Assembly (NCBI GenBank): GCA_017618195.1
Contig: JAFZUW010000074.1
Coordinates: 124,001-188,000 of the forward strand
Length of the DNA stretch: 64,000 nucleotides
Source: Lachnospiraceae bacterium
Lineage (GTDB): Bacteria; Bacillota; Clostridia; Lachnospirales; Lachnospiraceae
Direction: 5' to 3'
Position numbers and translations under genes: made by a program. This document shows, in pieces, positions 44,961 to 53,408 of this stretch; position 1 is the first letter of the stretch; every line of letters starts with the position of its first letter. The notes below the pieces were generated by a model that saw nothing but the letters and a program-made list of their open reading frames with translations, had not been told where the DNA came from and did not search any database.

Positions 44961-45974
44961 TTACTGAAGCGATAATTTCTTACGGTTATGGCTGTTCATC
45001 ATCTCCACGTACCGGCCGGTTCCGATCGCAACGCAGAGCGTCGGGTTGTCGGCGGTCATGGTACGGATGCCCGTCTTCTCTTCGATCAAATCTTCAAGAC
45101 CGTACAGAAGGGATCCGCCGCCGGTAAGAACGATTCCGCGGTCGGCGATATCGGCCGCAAGCTCCGGCGGAGTGCTCTCAAGAGCCTGATGAATTGCCTC
45201 AATGATCTGGGAAGTCGTCTCACGGAGCGCTTCCTCGGTTTCCTCACTCGTTAACGAAATCGTCTTCGGAAGACCGGTAACGAGGTTACGGCCGCGCACT
45301 TCCATCGAGAGCGTTTCCGGTCTCGCATAGCACGCGCCGATCTTAATCTTCACTTCCTCCGCGGTACGCTCACCAATCAGGAGGTTGTGCTTTCTTCTCA
45401 TATATCTGACGATGGCTTCGTCGAAGTCATCGCCTGCCACCTTAACGGAGGTGCTGACAACCGCTCCGCCGAGACTGGTCACGGCGATATCGGTCGTACC
45501 GCCGCCGATGTCGACAACCATGTTGCCGCACGGACGGGATATATCAATGCCGGCGCCGATCGCAGCCGCAATCGGTTCCTCAATGATCTTAACGAAACGG
45601 GCTCCCGCCTCGTAGGTTGCATCCTCTACGGCCTTCTTCTCAACCTCGGTCGCGCTGCTCGGTACGCAGATGCTGACAAGCGGCTTATTGAAACGGCGCT
45701 TACCGATGGATTTCTGGATGAAATACTTGATCATACGCTCGGTAACGGAATAATCCGAAATAACGCCCTGCTTCAGGGGACGTACCGCCACGATATTGCC
45801 GGGCGTTCTTCCGAGCATCTGCCTTGCTTCCTCTCCGATAGCCTTTATCTTACTGGTGTCGCGGTCATATGCAACAACCGAAGGCTCCTGCAGAACGACA
45901 CCTTTTCCTTTCATATAAACAAGCACGTTAGCCGTGCCGAGATCGATACCGATGTTGGTGGTAAAACTGAACAT
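44961..45974 (-). CDS. mreB: Rod shape-determining protein MreB
   Basis: 337 residues. Actin fold with phosphate-1 motif IGIDLGTANVLVY, phosphate-2 MVVDIGGGTTDIAV and adenosine motif VLTGGGSLLYGLEDL. It forms cytoplasmic filaments that organise elongasome wall synthesis. The ATG at 45974 (MFSFTTNIGIDLG) gives the usual family N terminus and proper distance from AAAGGGG; an ATG at 45983 is too close to the ribosome site. No mreC/mreD follows; the next gene is recD2, an arrangement seen for unlinked mreB/mbl-type paralogues in Firmicutes. Which paralogue this is cannot be decided here. Confidence 0.92.
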   Translation of the reverse strand: MFSFTTNIGIDLGTANVLVYMKGKGVVLQEPSVVAYDRDTSKIKAIGEEARQMLGRTPGNIVAVRPLKQGVISDYSVTERMIKYFIQKSIGKRRFNKPLVSICVPSSATEVEKKAVEDATYEAGARFVKIIEEPIAAAIGAGIDISRPCGNMVVDIGGGTTDIAVTSLGGAVVSTSVKVAGDDFDEAIVRYMRRKHNLLIGERTAEEVKIKIGACYARPETLSMEVRGRNLVTGLPKTISLTSEETEEALRETTSQIIEAIHQALESTPPELAADIADRGIVLTGGGSLLYGLEDLIEEKTGIRTMTADNPTLCVAIGTGRYVEMMNSHNRKKLSLQ

Positions 45975-46022
45975 TTTCGGCATTCCCCTTTCTCAAATCT
46001 GCGTTTTTACGCAACGGAAATA

Positions 46023-46046
46023 CAGCGTAGAGTTTCCCCTACGCTG
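46023..46046 (-). other. Hairpin at the mreB transcript start
   Basis: CAGCGTAG paired with CTACGCTG around an 8-base loop, directly at the expected start of the mreB transcript. It may stabilise the 5' end, serve as an operator, or weakly terminate read-through from the gene upstream. Confidence 0.5.
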
Positions 46047-46049
46047 ATA

Positions 46050-46078
46050 ATAATAACAGAAGCGATGAAGTTTTGCAA
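46050..46078 (-). promoter_or_regulatory. mreB promoter
   Basis: Minus strand: TTGCAA (46078-46073), 17-base spacer, TATTAT (46055-46050). Expected start near 46043, ~70 bases before the gene. Confidence 0.65.
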
Positions 46079-46103
46079 TCTTTCTTTGCTTTCGCAAAGC
46101 GCC

Positions 46104-47123
46104 CTACTCCTGATCTTCCGAGATCAGTTTGAGTTTCATATCGCCGTTACGGTCAAGTTCATAAGTCCGTGTTCCGAGCTTGGCATAACTTATATTGTCG
46201 GGACTTTGTACGGAAGCCGCTCTCCACATCTCGATCTCTATCGTATGGTGATATTCGTCCTTGCCGAGAATCTTGCGGATTATCCACCGCTCCGTCCGTT
46301 CTTCATTATAAAGCTCAATCTTCGCTTCCACGCCCGTATCATAGAGCCAGCGAAGCGAAATCGTCGGAGGGGAAACGCGTTCGCTCTCATCACAGAGCAG
46401 CATGAGATCCTCTTCCAGAGAATCAACGGATGTGAGAACAATTGTGCCGTCAAGCCGGAACCCGTAGTTCCGTCCGGCGAGAAATCCGTCCAATTTGTCC
46501 TTATCCATCAGAGCCGGCATCATGCGCGCAATCTCGACATCCTGCTTTTCGGGAACTCCCTCTCCTCGGAAAAGCGTGTACGATGTCAAATTCACTTTAT
46601 AATAGAGACAGGTCGGCATCCAGTTTTCAAAGATGACATACTCATCAGGAGTTCCGGGGAGAAAACTCTCACAGAGGTTCTCATAAAGCATAGGCCGGAA
46701 AGTCTCCGGAGTTTCATCGATAAGCATCTCGCCCGTATCAAGCACAAACATGAATTTGACGGTTCTGCCGTCCTTCTTCATCTCGCCCTTGAGCACATTC
46801 CAGATTGTTTTCTTGGACGCATACGGTTCATATACTTCGAGTGTTTCATTCTGCAATGACACAGTCGGGTCATTTGCCGTAATCCATTCACGAACCCTGC
46901 GCGAACCGTTATCAAGAATGACCTCGCGTTCCTTGTGCAGAGGTCCCGCGGGCTTGAACCGGCTGAGTTCAACCACAACCTTCACAATGATCACGGCGCC
47001 GTATATCCCCACCGCGGCAAGGATCACGGCCAGGATCGCAAAGACCGTCTTCTTGGCCGTCCACTTCGGCTTTTCCACAATGATCTCATTATCGGGATTC
47101 TCCCGAAAGAATACTTTGTTCAT
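46104..47123 (-). CDS. Single-TM extracytoplasmic protein
   Basis: 339 residues. A cytoplasmic N-terminal tail of ~27 residues, one TM helix (28-50), then an extracytoplasmic region of ~285 residues rich in beta-type strands. No family recognised. GGGGG lies 7-9 bases before the ATG. It has its own extended -10 promoter, between the ECF sigma gene (divergent) and mreB (downstream, same strand). It may be an envelope-stress target of the adjacent sigma factor, but the two are transcribed divergently. Confidence 0.6.
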   Translation of the reverse strand: MNKVFFRENPDNEIIVEKPKWTAKKTVFAILAVILAAVGIYGAVIIVKVVVELSRFKPAGPLHKEREVILDNGSRRVREWITANDPTVSLQNETLEVYEPYASKKTIWNVLKGEMKKDGRTVKFMFVLDTGEMLIDETPETFRPMLYENLCESFLPGTPDEYVIFENWMPTCLYYKVNLTSYTLFRGEGVPEKQDVEIARMMPALMDKDKLDGFLAGRNYGFRLDGTIVLTSVDSLEEDLMLLCDESERVSPPTISLRWLYDTGVEAKIELYNEERTERWIIRKILGKDEYHHTIEIEMWRAASVQSPDNISYAKLGTRTYELDRNGDMKLKLISEDQE

Positions 47124-47191
47124 ACGAAATCCCCCTTATTCATCCGTCGGAAACATACCTGTTTCCGGAGCCAAATGATACCGTTCCGTAT

Positions 47192-47221
47192 ATTATACCA
47201 TAGGAAAATACAAAAAAGCAA
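47192..47221 (-). promoter_or_regulatory. Promoter of the single-TM protein gene
   Basis: Minus strand: TTGCTT (47221-47216), 18-base spacer, TATAAT (47197-47192) with a TGG extension. Expected start near 47185. Confidence 0.7.
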
Positions 47222-47312
47222 ACCGGCGGGGACCGGTACGGGAGGCAATCAGGCTTAAATGCACACGTAGAATCGGGAAGCAGTCCGGAAATCAGCTTTT
47301 CGAAAATCTTTT

Positions 47313-47341
47313 TTGCTTTCCTGCACGAAAAAGGGTATGCT
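47313..47341 (+). promoter_or_regulatory. Promoter of the ECF sigma operon, with palindrome
   Basis: TTGCTT (47313-47318), 17-base spacer, TATGCT (47336-47341). A perfect 12-bp palindrome TAATACGTATTA follows at 47341-47352, covering the expected start, and could be an operator. Confidence 0.5.
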
Positions 47342-47365
47342 AATACGTATTACAAGTGAAGGGAG

Positions 47366-47854
47366 GTGTTCCACATCACAATCGGTACCGAAAAAGCAGA
47401 ACATTTGATCCGCAAACACGCGGATATGATATATCGAATCGCTCTTCATAACCTGAAGAATCCTTCGGACGCGGAGGACATCCTGCAGGAAGTCAGTCTG
47501 GCACTGATTACAAAGTGCCCGGACGATCTGGACGATGAAGCCGTGAAACACTGGCTGATACGCGTCACCATCAACAAGTGCAGATCCTTTCTGCGCCTGA
47601 TCTGGCAACAGAAACGTGAGAACATCGACGACTATCTTCACCTTGCAGCCCCTGAACAGCGCGGCGTGATGGAGGAGGTGCTCGAGCTTCCGAGAAAGGA
47701 GCGGAACATCATCTACCTCTACTATTATGAACAATACACAATCAAGGAAATCGCCGATATTCTTCATATGAATCAGAACACCGTGAGCTCGCACCTGCAG
47801 CGGGCCCGCAAAAGGCTTAAACAGATGCTCACAGAAGGAGGCACTTACACATGA
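47366..47854 (+). CDS. ECF-type RNA polymerase sigma factor
   Basis: Up to 162 residues. Region 2 (HADMIYRIALHNLKNPSDAED, about 17-38) and region 4 with a helix-turn-helix (LPRKERNIIYLYYYEQYTIKEIADILHMNQNTVSSHLQRARK). It directs RNA polymerase to stress or envelope promoters. The start is uncertain: the frame has only a GTG at 47366 inside the GGGAGGTG ribosome site; an ATC 8 bases after the site would be better spaced. Its stop overlaps the ATG of the next gene (ATGA), a classical sigma/anti-sigma layout, so it is probably held inactive by that protein. Confidence 0.88.
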   Translation: MFHITIGTEKAEHLIRKHADMIYRIALHNLKNPSDAEDILQEVSLALITKCPDDLDDEAVKHWLIRVTINKCRSFLRLIWQQKRENIDDYLHLAAPEQRGVMEEVLELPRKERNIIYLYYYEQYTIKEIADILHMNQNTVSSHLQRARKRLKQMLTEGGTYT

Positions 47855-48618
47855 ACGAAAACAAATACACGAGAACCGTCGACAGCATCCACGCTCCCGA
47901 AGGAGCCGTGCAGAACATGCTCGACACGGTTCGCGCTAACGAGAAAAAGGAGACACATAAGAATATGAGATCTATCAGAGGTTACGTGATTGCAGCCGCA
48001 CTGGCCGCAGTCGTATTTGTCGGGGGAATTTTCGGATATAACGCTATGAAACCGAAGAATCATATCTTTTCACTTACCGCAAACGCATCGGAGCTTTCCG
48101 AACGCGAGTTCACACCCATCTGCACGCTTAACTCGGTCGGCGGCGAGTACTACCCAAACCGCGAAGCCGGCACAGTTTCTTTGAAGGAAATCTTCGAGGT
48201 CAGCATCTCCGTGGAAGGCGAGAATGTATCGAACGTCACATTCTCCGGGGAAAATGTATCGATTGAAGATCTGAAAGACGGTAACGGCAATGCGCAGATG
48301 CGCCTTCTCGGACTTGGCATCACCGCCGACTCAACGGATGAGACGCTCCCCGCGGAAGTTCGTCAGGCCGTTCTTGACCTGCATGACTATGTTAGCACCA
48401 AGTTTGAAGATCCTACCATCCAGCCCGGTTTCGATGCCGCAGGCTTCAACGCCGACGGCGCCCGCACTGCCATCTATACCGCCCTGCTCGACCGCCTTAC
48501 GCTCACGGTAACCGTGACCTTCTCCGACGGTCAGATCGGCATCAAGAACGTCGAGTTCCGGTGTGACGGCGTTAATCCCGAAACCGGATTGATAACGGTC
48601 AGCGCGAAGCTGCAGTAA
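47851..48618 (+). CDS. Probable transmembrane anti-sigma factor
   Basis: 255 residues: N-terminal cytoplasmic segment (1-42, the place where ECF sigma factors are bound), one TM helix (about 44-64), then a ~190-residue extracytoplasmic domain of unknown fold. No zinc (ZAS) HxxxCxxC motif is seen in the cytoplasmic part. Translational coupling to the sigma gene (4-base overlap) and topology indicate an anti-sigma factor whose outer domain senses a signal. The signal is unknown. A strong terminator follows. Confidence 0.8.
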   Translation: MNENKYTRTVDSIHAPEGAVQNMLDTVRANEKKETHKNMRSIRGYVIAAALAAVVFVGGIFGYNAMKPKNHIFSLTANASELSEREFTPICTLNSVGGEYYPNREAGTVSLKEIFEVSISVEGENVSNVTFSGENVSIEDLKDGNGNAQMRLLGLGITADSTDETLPAEVRQAVLDLHDYVSTKFEDPTIQPGFDAAGFNADGARTAIYTALLDRLTLTVTVTFSDGQIGIKNVEFRCDGVNPETGLITVSAKLQ

Positions 48619-48658
48619 AGAGAAAGACAGTTCAGAGAAACCCTTAATCATAAAGCAG

Positions 48659-48690
48659 CCGCCCGCACAAATGTGCGGGCGGTTTCGTTT
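48659..48690 (+). terminator. Terminator of the sigma/anti-sigma operon
   Basis: CCGCCCGCAC-AAAT-GTGCGGGCGG, a perfect 10-bp stem, followed by TTTCGTTT. It overlaps the last bases of the convergent nucleoside hydrolase gene. Confidence 0.85.
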
Positions 48691-49561
48691 ATAGTCTCGT
48701 GAACAGTTCGAGTTTCGCAATCAAATCTTCCAGAATATACCGTGAATCGACATCCTTATATATTCGAACAATCGGGTTACCGGGACATTCCGAAGAGGCC
48801 GTGTCCTCCTCGACCAGCGGTGCTGCAGCCATCTCAAAATGTCCGCAGCCAGGATTAATCGCAAGCGCAATCGCAGGCGAATCTCCGAGTGACCAGCTCT
48901 CGCCCTGTGTCCAACCTGCACCTTCCGAGTTGTTGTATCGAACAAGATTCTCGAAGAGATGTTGCCCGATTTTTCCGCACGGCGCAATCCTTCGCTCAAT
49001 CTCCGCGATTCCGATGTGAATCGTGGAATACACATAGGACGGAACAAGCCACAGCCGGTTTGCCTTCCGAAGGACAAGGTTTGCGGCCTCAACGTCATTG
49101 CCCGCATTGAACTCCCGGAAAGGAGCCTTCCCATAGGCGGTACCGTGCGTGCCGATCCATATGACGGTCATGCGCTCCGTGATTGCAGACTCTGTTTCAA
49201 TCGCCTTCGCCACATTCGTGATTGCCCCCTGGCAAAGAACGAAAAGCGGTCTCTCGTCCTCGCGCATCGCCTCCTCCACAATGAAAGAGGCCGCCTCCGA
49301 AGCGGTGCCGTCCGAGGCTAAAGGTCCCGTCTGGCCACGAAACACCGGCACATCGATATCCATCGCCGCCAGAATAGTCTGAATCTCCGCGTAACTTTGC
49401 TCCATGGAATTGTCCTGCGCAAAATGTGTTGCGCAGATTCCCTTCACGATCAGCTTCGGGCTCAGCAGCGCATGCACGATTGCAAACGGATCATCCGCCT
49501 CGCAAGCTGCGTCCGTATCGATGATAACACGGATTTTTTTGTAGTCCGGGATATTAAACAT
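48689..49561 (-). CDS. Nucleoside hydrolase family protein
   Basis: 290 residues, IU-nucleoside hydrolase fold. The N-terminal calcium/ribose motif is VIIDTDAACEADDPFAI, a longer variant of the classical DTDPGxDD loop that I associate with a separate clade (DTDAxNEADD type) of this superfamily. Later GNDVEAAN (Asn/Asp ribose ligands) is kept. Such proteins hydrolyse N-glycosidic bonds of ribosides, but the substrate of this clade is not certain. It follows the XRE regulator by 22 bases on the same strand, so the two may form an operon. Confidence 0.8.
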   Translation of the reverse strand: MFNIPDYKKIRVIIDTDAACEADDPFAIVHALLSPKLIVKGICATHFAQDNSMEQSYAEIQTILAAMDIDVPVFRGQTGPLASDGTASEAASFIVEEAMREDERPLFVLCQGAITNVAKAIETESAITERMTVIWIGTHGTAYGKAPFREFNAGNDVEAANLVLRKANRLWLVPSYVYSTIHIGIAEIERRIAPCGKIGQHLFENLVRYNNSEGAGWTQGESWSLGDSPAIALAINPGCGHFEMAAAPLVEEDTASSECPGNPIVRIYKDVDSRYILEDLIAKLELFTRL

Positions 49562-49583
49562 GAGTGTACCATTTACCTTTCTT

Positions 49584-50342
49584 CTATATTTGTCTCTTCA
49601 TTGCCATGTGACTCTGAATCCATCCATCCCTTTCTGAGGACCAGTGCCTGCCCATGATTGTAACAAGTTCTTCCAGATATGCCTCATCAATGCGGCAGCC
49701 TTCCCCTGCGAAATCACTCTCGTGTTCTTTCTTGATTTCGTCTATTGAACACTTGCCGGACGCCATCATAACAGCATACAGAGCGGCTTTAATTTCATAG
49801 CGAAATGGAACCTTAAGATAAGTCCCTTCCTCGCCAACTTTCTGCACGAGGCCCATAAGGCTTAGAAACAAGTCGATATCCCGTATTCCGCGCTCCGCCG
49901 TCATTATCTTATCGCACAAGTATGCAGGATCCTTACTCTTTGCTTCATACTTAAGGTACTGTTCTACCCGCTTTATGAATTCTTTTTTCTTCTTCAAAGT
50001 CTCCGCATATCGGTCGTCGAGCATAGTCTTAAGTTCCCCGCACCGGACGGAAATCTCATTCCAGCCATCAACTTCAGGGATAAAGGTATAGTATTCCTTG
50101 TCTCCATCAAAATGCCGGTACATCCACTTTTCTTTGAGAAGTGCCGCTTTTTCCTCAGAGAGTTCTCCAAACCACTCATTTTCTATGCCGTAAAACGCAC
50201 TCAGTTGCTGTAAGTGTTTCTGGGCCGGTTTACGAATTCCCTTCTCCCACAGTGTTACAGTCTGTCTTTTTACGCCCATACGCTCTGCCAAGGCATTTTG
50301 TGAAAGATTACTCTTTTCTCTTATATATTTGATTCCGTTCAT
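49584..50342 (-). CDS. XRE-family transcriptional regulator
   Basis: 252 residues. N-terminal helix-turn-helix (residues 3-58, REKSNLSQNALAERMGVKRQTVTLWEKGIRKP), then a largely helical C-terminal domain of ~190 residues, no recognised sensor. GGAG 8 bases before the ATG. It may regulate itself and the nucleoside hydrolase downstream. Confidence 0.85.
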   Translation of the reverse strand: MNGIKYIREKSNLSQNALAERMGVKRQTVTLWEKGIRKPAQKHLQQLSAFYGIENEWFGELSEEKAALLKEKWMYRHFDGDKEYYTFIPEVDGWNEISVRCGELKTMLDDRYAETLKKKKEFIKRVEQYLKYEAKSKDPAYLCDKIMTAERGIRDIDLFLSLMGLVQKVGEEGTYLKVPFRYEIKAALYAVMMASGKCSIDEIKKEHESDFAGEGCRIDEAYLEELVTIMGRHWSSERDGWIQSHMAMKRQI

Positions 50343-50370
50343 AGCGATTGCTCCTCTCGTTTTTTCACAG

Positions 50371-50398
50371 AATATATCCTGTTAACGTTCGAGGACAA
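50371..50398 (-). promoter_or_regulatory. Promoter of the XRE regulator gene
   Basis: Minus strand: TTGTCC (50398-50393), 16-base spacer, TATATT (50376-50371). The spacer holds AACGTTAAC, a short inverted repeat that could serve for autoregulation. Confidence 0.55.
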
Positions 50399-50703
50399 GT
50401 CGTAACATTTCTTCATACATTATTTATGTAACCATTCTCTAAAGGATATACCATGTTCCATTCATCTTATGATTAATTTAGTAATTCCAAAATTGGGCGG
50501 CTTGAAACCGAACTTCAGCCGCCCGAAAGTTTTTATGCTTTGCCCCGGTTGATAAATGATCTCAAGGATTGACCGAGACCATAAACTTTAACCGGGTACC
50601 AAATAACAAAAAGTAATAACGCAATGTACTCAAACCGTAAACTGTAACCCAGAAGAGTAAACTAATAAGGGTTCAACTCGGGTGCAAAGCAACGGAAAAT
50701 GCA
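50399..50703. other. Intergenic region with a hairpin
   Basis: About 300 bases without a gene. GGGCGGCT (50495-50502) and AGCCGCCC (50517-50524) form an 8-bp stem, followed on the minus strand by AATTTT; a weak terminator for the helical gene upstream is likely. I see nothing else. Confidence 0.5.
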
Positions 50704-51207
50704 TTAGATGTCGATGTCGAATTCCAGACTGTGATTAATCGTGTCGAGTGCGAGCTGCGCCTTAGCGAGTTCGTCTGTTACAACGTCAAGGTCTTTCTTG
50801 ACCTGCTTGATGTCGTAGTTCACGATGCGGTAATCGATGATGTTGGATTTGCCGTAGTTGTTCTCACGGGCCTTCGGCAGAGTGTCTGCCATGCCGCGCA
50901 GTTTCGCCTTCTTCGCGGAAAGCTGCGGAATGTAAACGAGCAGCTCGTCGATTGTGATGCCGAACTCCGGAACAACAGTCGTCGTGTTGAAGACGTTAAT
51001 CGCGTGCTTCACCTTGCGAATCTTCAGCGAAAGCGCATCGAGTTCCTTCTTGGTTGCCTTGTAGTCGTATTCCGGGCGGACGGATTCAACGTCCTCGCCG
51101 ACACTTGCGAGGAAAGTCTTCGCATTTGCCTCAAGGATTGCGAGGCTGTCAAAATCCTGCTGGAGTTTCGAAAGCAGCTTGGCTGCCTGTGCGGAATTGT
51201 ACTTCAT
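50704..51207 (-). CDS. Helical protein, DIP1984/septicolysin-like (uncertain)
   Basis: 167 residues, predicted as an almost continuous helical/coiled-coil protein. The layout of helix, short strand-like INVFNTTTVVPEFGITIDELLVYI, then helix is reminiscent of the DIP1984 (septicolysin-like) family, where a similar NxTT..x..G.T..E pattern occurs in the middle. Function unknown. It has a GGAGG site 9 bases before ATG and no TM or signal. Family placement is from memory of the pattern and should be treated as a lead only. Confidence 0.55.
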   Translation of the reverse strand: MKYNSAQAAKLLSKLQQDFDSLAILEANAKTFLASVGEDVESVRPEYDYKATKKELDALSLKIRKVKHAINVFNTTTVVPEFGITIDELLVYIPQLSAKKAKLRGMADTLPKARENNYGKSNIIDYRIVNYDIKQVKKDLDVVTDELAKAQLALDTINHSLEFDIDI

Positions 51208-51272
51208 AACTGGTATCCTCCTAATAACTTATTAATTGATCTATTCAAATTATTCCTAATTCTTGTATGCTT

Positions 51273-51494
51273 TTATCTTTTCTCAGCTGCCAGTTTCTCC
51301 TCCACAGCCTCTTTGATAAAACTGTTCAGCGTCTGATTATGCGATAACGCGTACAGGACCTCAACGCCCCTTGCATTGGTTCCTTCGTAAGAAATCAGGG
51401 ATCTGATTCCCCGAGTCGAGCTAAAATATGCTCCGGCTTCTTCGGATAATTCAACGCTGCCGACATATCCTTTATACTCCAATGTGTTTTTCAT
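51273..51494 (-). pseudogene. Remnant of a HicB-like antitoxin
   Basis: 73 residues (start ATG at 51494, AAGGA 6 bases upstream). Residues 1-36 match the HicB opening (LEYKGYVGSVELSEEAGAYF then a GI..L(I/V)(S/T)(Y/F)EG pattern). The rest jumps to a C-terminal ribbon-helix-helix segment (TLNSFIKEAVEEKLA). The usual middle of HicB, ~35-40 residues, is missing, so this seems to be an internally deleted copy. No HicA-like gene is nearby. It could still be expressed. Confidence 0.5.
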
Positions 51495-51602
51495 ATCAAG
51501 TCCTTCTGCTTCATCTATCTTCAAAATAACGCATCTCAGTTCTTCCTGCAGCTGAGTTCAGTCGTATTTGTCCTTGTATCATCGTTATGTTTGTCAAGCA
51601 GA

Positions 51603-51624
51603 AATAGGTTGATTTCTACCTATT
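51603..51624. promoter_or_regulatory. Operator-like inverted repeat of the phd-doc pair
   Basis: AATAGGT (51603-51609) N8 ACCTATT (51618-51624), a perfect 7-bp repeat 10 bases before the first ATG of the antitoxin. Phd-type antitoxins commonly bind such sites for autorepression. A possible promoter, TTGATT N18 TATGTT, lies across and just downstream of it. Confidence 0.5.
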
Positions 51625-51633
51625 ATTTATGGT

Positions 51634-51900
51634 ATGTTATTCTCGGAGGTGATTCTAACGACAATCGACAGCAATGCAATTGTATCTGCTACAGAAGCCA
51701 ATCAGAACTTTTCCAAGGTTGCGAAAATGGCCGAGAAGAAAGGTCATGTTGTTGTATTCAAAAACAACCGCCCTAAGATTCTTGTCATCGACCTGGACAC
51801 GGAACCGCAGATTGAGATGACAGTGGAGGAGAAACTGGAATTTGTCGCGAAGAGAATTCTTCGTGAACACAGAAAAGCATTTGAGGAGCTGGCAAAATGA
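51634..51900 (+). CDS. Phd/YefM-family antitoxin
   Basis: Up to 88 residues. The N-terminal fold is Phd/YefM: IDSNAIVSATEANQNFSKVAKMAEKKGHVVVFKNNRPKILV, a pattern of strand, helix, helix and strand with the (K/R)xP motif. C-terminal helix (EMTVEEKLEFVAKRILREHRKAFEEL) should wrap the toxin. Its stop overlaps the doc ATG (ATGA). Start doubtful: the ATG at 51634 has no ribosome site and lies before a strong GGAGGTG, while the position at proper distance reads ACG; a GTG sits inside the site. Confidence 0.75.
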   Translation: MLFSEVILTTIDSNAIVSATEANQNFSKVAKMAEKKGHVVVFKNNRPKILVIDLDTEPQIEMTVEEKLEFVAKRILREHRKAFEELAK

Positions 51901-52274
51901 TTCGAATAACAAAGGAACACATCCTGCTTCTATACAAATATCTCTCCGAAGAAACCGGCGGAAGCATCGGAATTCGGGATGAGGGTCTTCTGGATTCTGC
52001 CTTGGAAAATGCGTTTTCCGAATTTGGAGAAATTGAATTCTACCCAAGTAAAGAAGAGAAAGGCGCACGGCTTGGATACTCCTTAATTAACAATCATGCC
52101 TTTGTAGACGGGAATAAGCGAATCGGTTTATATGTCATGCTTTCCTTTTTGGAAATGAACGGAATCAAACTCTCATACACGGATTCGGAATTGGTGCAAA
52201 TAGGCTTATCTTTAGCCTCAGGCACCATGTCTTACGAAGAATTGCTTTCCTGGGTACGAAATCACAAAGAATAG
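51897..52274 (+). CDS. doc: Doc-type death-on-curing toxin (Fic fold)
   Basis: 125 residues. Doc core HAFVDGNKRIG (about 63-73) matches HxFx(D/N)xNKR with all catalytic residues, so it can phosphorylate or otherwise modify its target (EF-Tu in the P1 Doc case). Fully helical as the family. Encoded 4 bases overlapping the antitoxin. A typical, apparently intact toxin-antitoxin pair, likely acquired; just downstream of a HicB remnant. Confidence 0.85.
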   Translation: MIRITKEHILLLYKYLSEETGGSIGIRDEGLLDSALENAFSEFGEIEFYPSKEEKGARLGYSLINNHAFVDGNKRIGLYVMLSFLEMNGIKLSYTDSELVQIGLSLASGTMSYEELLSWVRNHKE

Positions 52275-52325
52275 TTCTGTATCTAAAGGTATCCTGACCC
52301 CTTCGCAAATATTTCAACAGTACAC

Positions 52326-52356
52326 AAAAAGGGATGTACCGAAAGGGGTACATCCC
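52326..52356 (-). terminator. Terminator of the ABC-2 operon
   Basis: GGGATGTACC (52331-52340) with GGTACATCCC (52347-52356), a perfect 10-bp stem followed on the minus strand by TTTTTG. It lies between the convergent doc and permease genes. Confidence 0.82.
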
Positions 52357-52403
52357 AAGAAACAACTCAATAATTATACTACCAATCTTATGCCCGGCTT
52401 ACG

Positions 52404-53408
52404 CTACCTCAGCGGCCCCTCTAAAACGCACAGCGCCAGAGCTAACAGGAAATACGCTGCAATAACCGTCCAGTCGGACTTATGAAGCTTCGAGCCTCTG
52501 CGATAACCCATGTAACAGATGATCAGCACAAGTCCAAGCAGAACGGAGCCGGCATAGGAAAAGGAAATAAACGCCGCGCAGAAGGCATATATCGGAAGCA
52601 GCATACGGTATCCGAACCAGGAATCCGAAATATCTTCGACCTTTTCCGCATGACGGTTGCGGAAAATATAAAGCATTATAACAGTAGCAGCGGCACAGAT
52701 CAGTATATTTGCAACCGTTCTCGAGACGAACCAACTGTCATAGAAGAGATCCGAAAGTCTTTCCTCGGTTTCACCGAATCCCCCGATTTCACTCGCAAAT
52801 CCCAATCGGATCCGGAAGATGATCCCGATCATTCCGATTGCTCTCCAATTCTCTGCCCAATCCTTCAGTCTGAACCGCTCTGCCGCCATAAGTCTTGCAA
52901 AGTTAATCACTGCGGGAAGGAGAAGGTATGCAATAATGAACGTACATCCGTCACTGCTTGTATTGGCGGCGGTAAATGCAAGACACAGCAAGCCGTAAAG
53001 CAGGAGGCACAGGATAAGCACGGTGAAGCAGAACAGGGCATACATCCCGTAGTACACTATGGTTCCGGACTCTGTTCGGAACAGAAGCCCCACGGACATA
53101 AAGATAACCACAATTCCGATCTGCAGAGCCCCATTCAGATAATGAATGAGACCGAGTTTCATGCGGTCGATCGGAAGGGAGAACCATGTGTCAAGGTTTC
53201 TCCGGTTATCGAACTCCGCGTATTCCTGAACAGGCATTATGATCGCCATCAGGATACCGGACAATATAATCTCGAGTACAACCACTCCCACGGAATTCTC
53301 ATTTTTAGGGAGCAGCAGCAACACAACAAGTACCAACATCATCTCAAGAATCAATTTCGGTAAACTTTTCCGAAAATGATACAGGAAATATCTCCGTCCT
53401 TCTGTCAT
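52404..53408 (-). CDS. ABC-2 type transporter permease
   Basis: 334 residues with about eight to ten hydrophobic helices in pairs, and short loops, typical of ABC-2 exporters. No motif betrays the substrate. Its start overlaps the stop of the ATPase gene by 4 bases (ATGA), making the pair a transporter. ABC-2 exporters of this small two-gene type often serve bacteriocin or drug resistance. Confidence 0.8.
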   Translation of the reverse strand: MTEGRRYFLYHFRKSLPKLILEMMLVLVVLLLLPKNENSVGVVVLEIILSGILMAIIMPVQEYAEFDNRRNLDTWFSLPIDRMKLGLIHYLNGALQIGIVVIFMSVGLLFRTESGTIVYYGMYALFCFTVLILCLLLYGLLCLAFTAANTSSDGCTFIIAYLLLPAVINFARLMAAERFRLKDWAENWRAIGMIGIIFRIRLGFASEIGGFGETEERLSDLFYDSWFVSRTVANILICAAATVIMLYIFRNRHAEKVEDISDSWFGYRMLLPIYAFCAAFISFSYAGSVLLGLVLIICYMGYRRGSKLHKSDWTVIAAYFLLALALCVLEGPLR

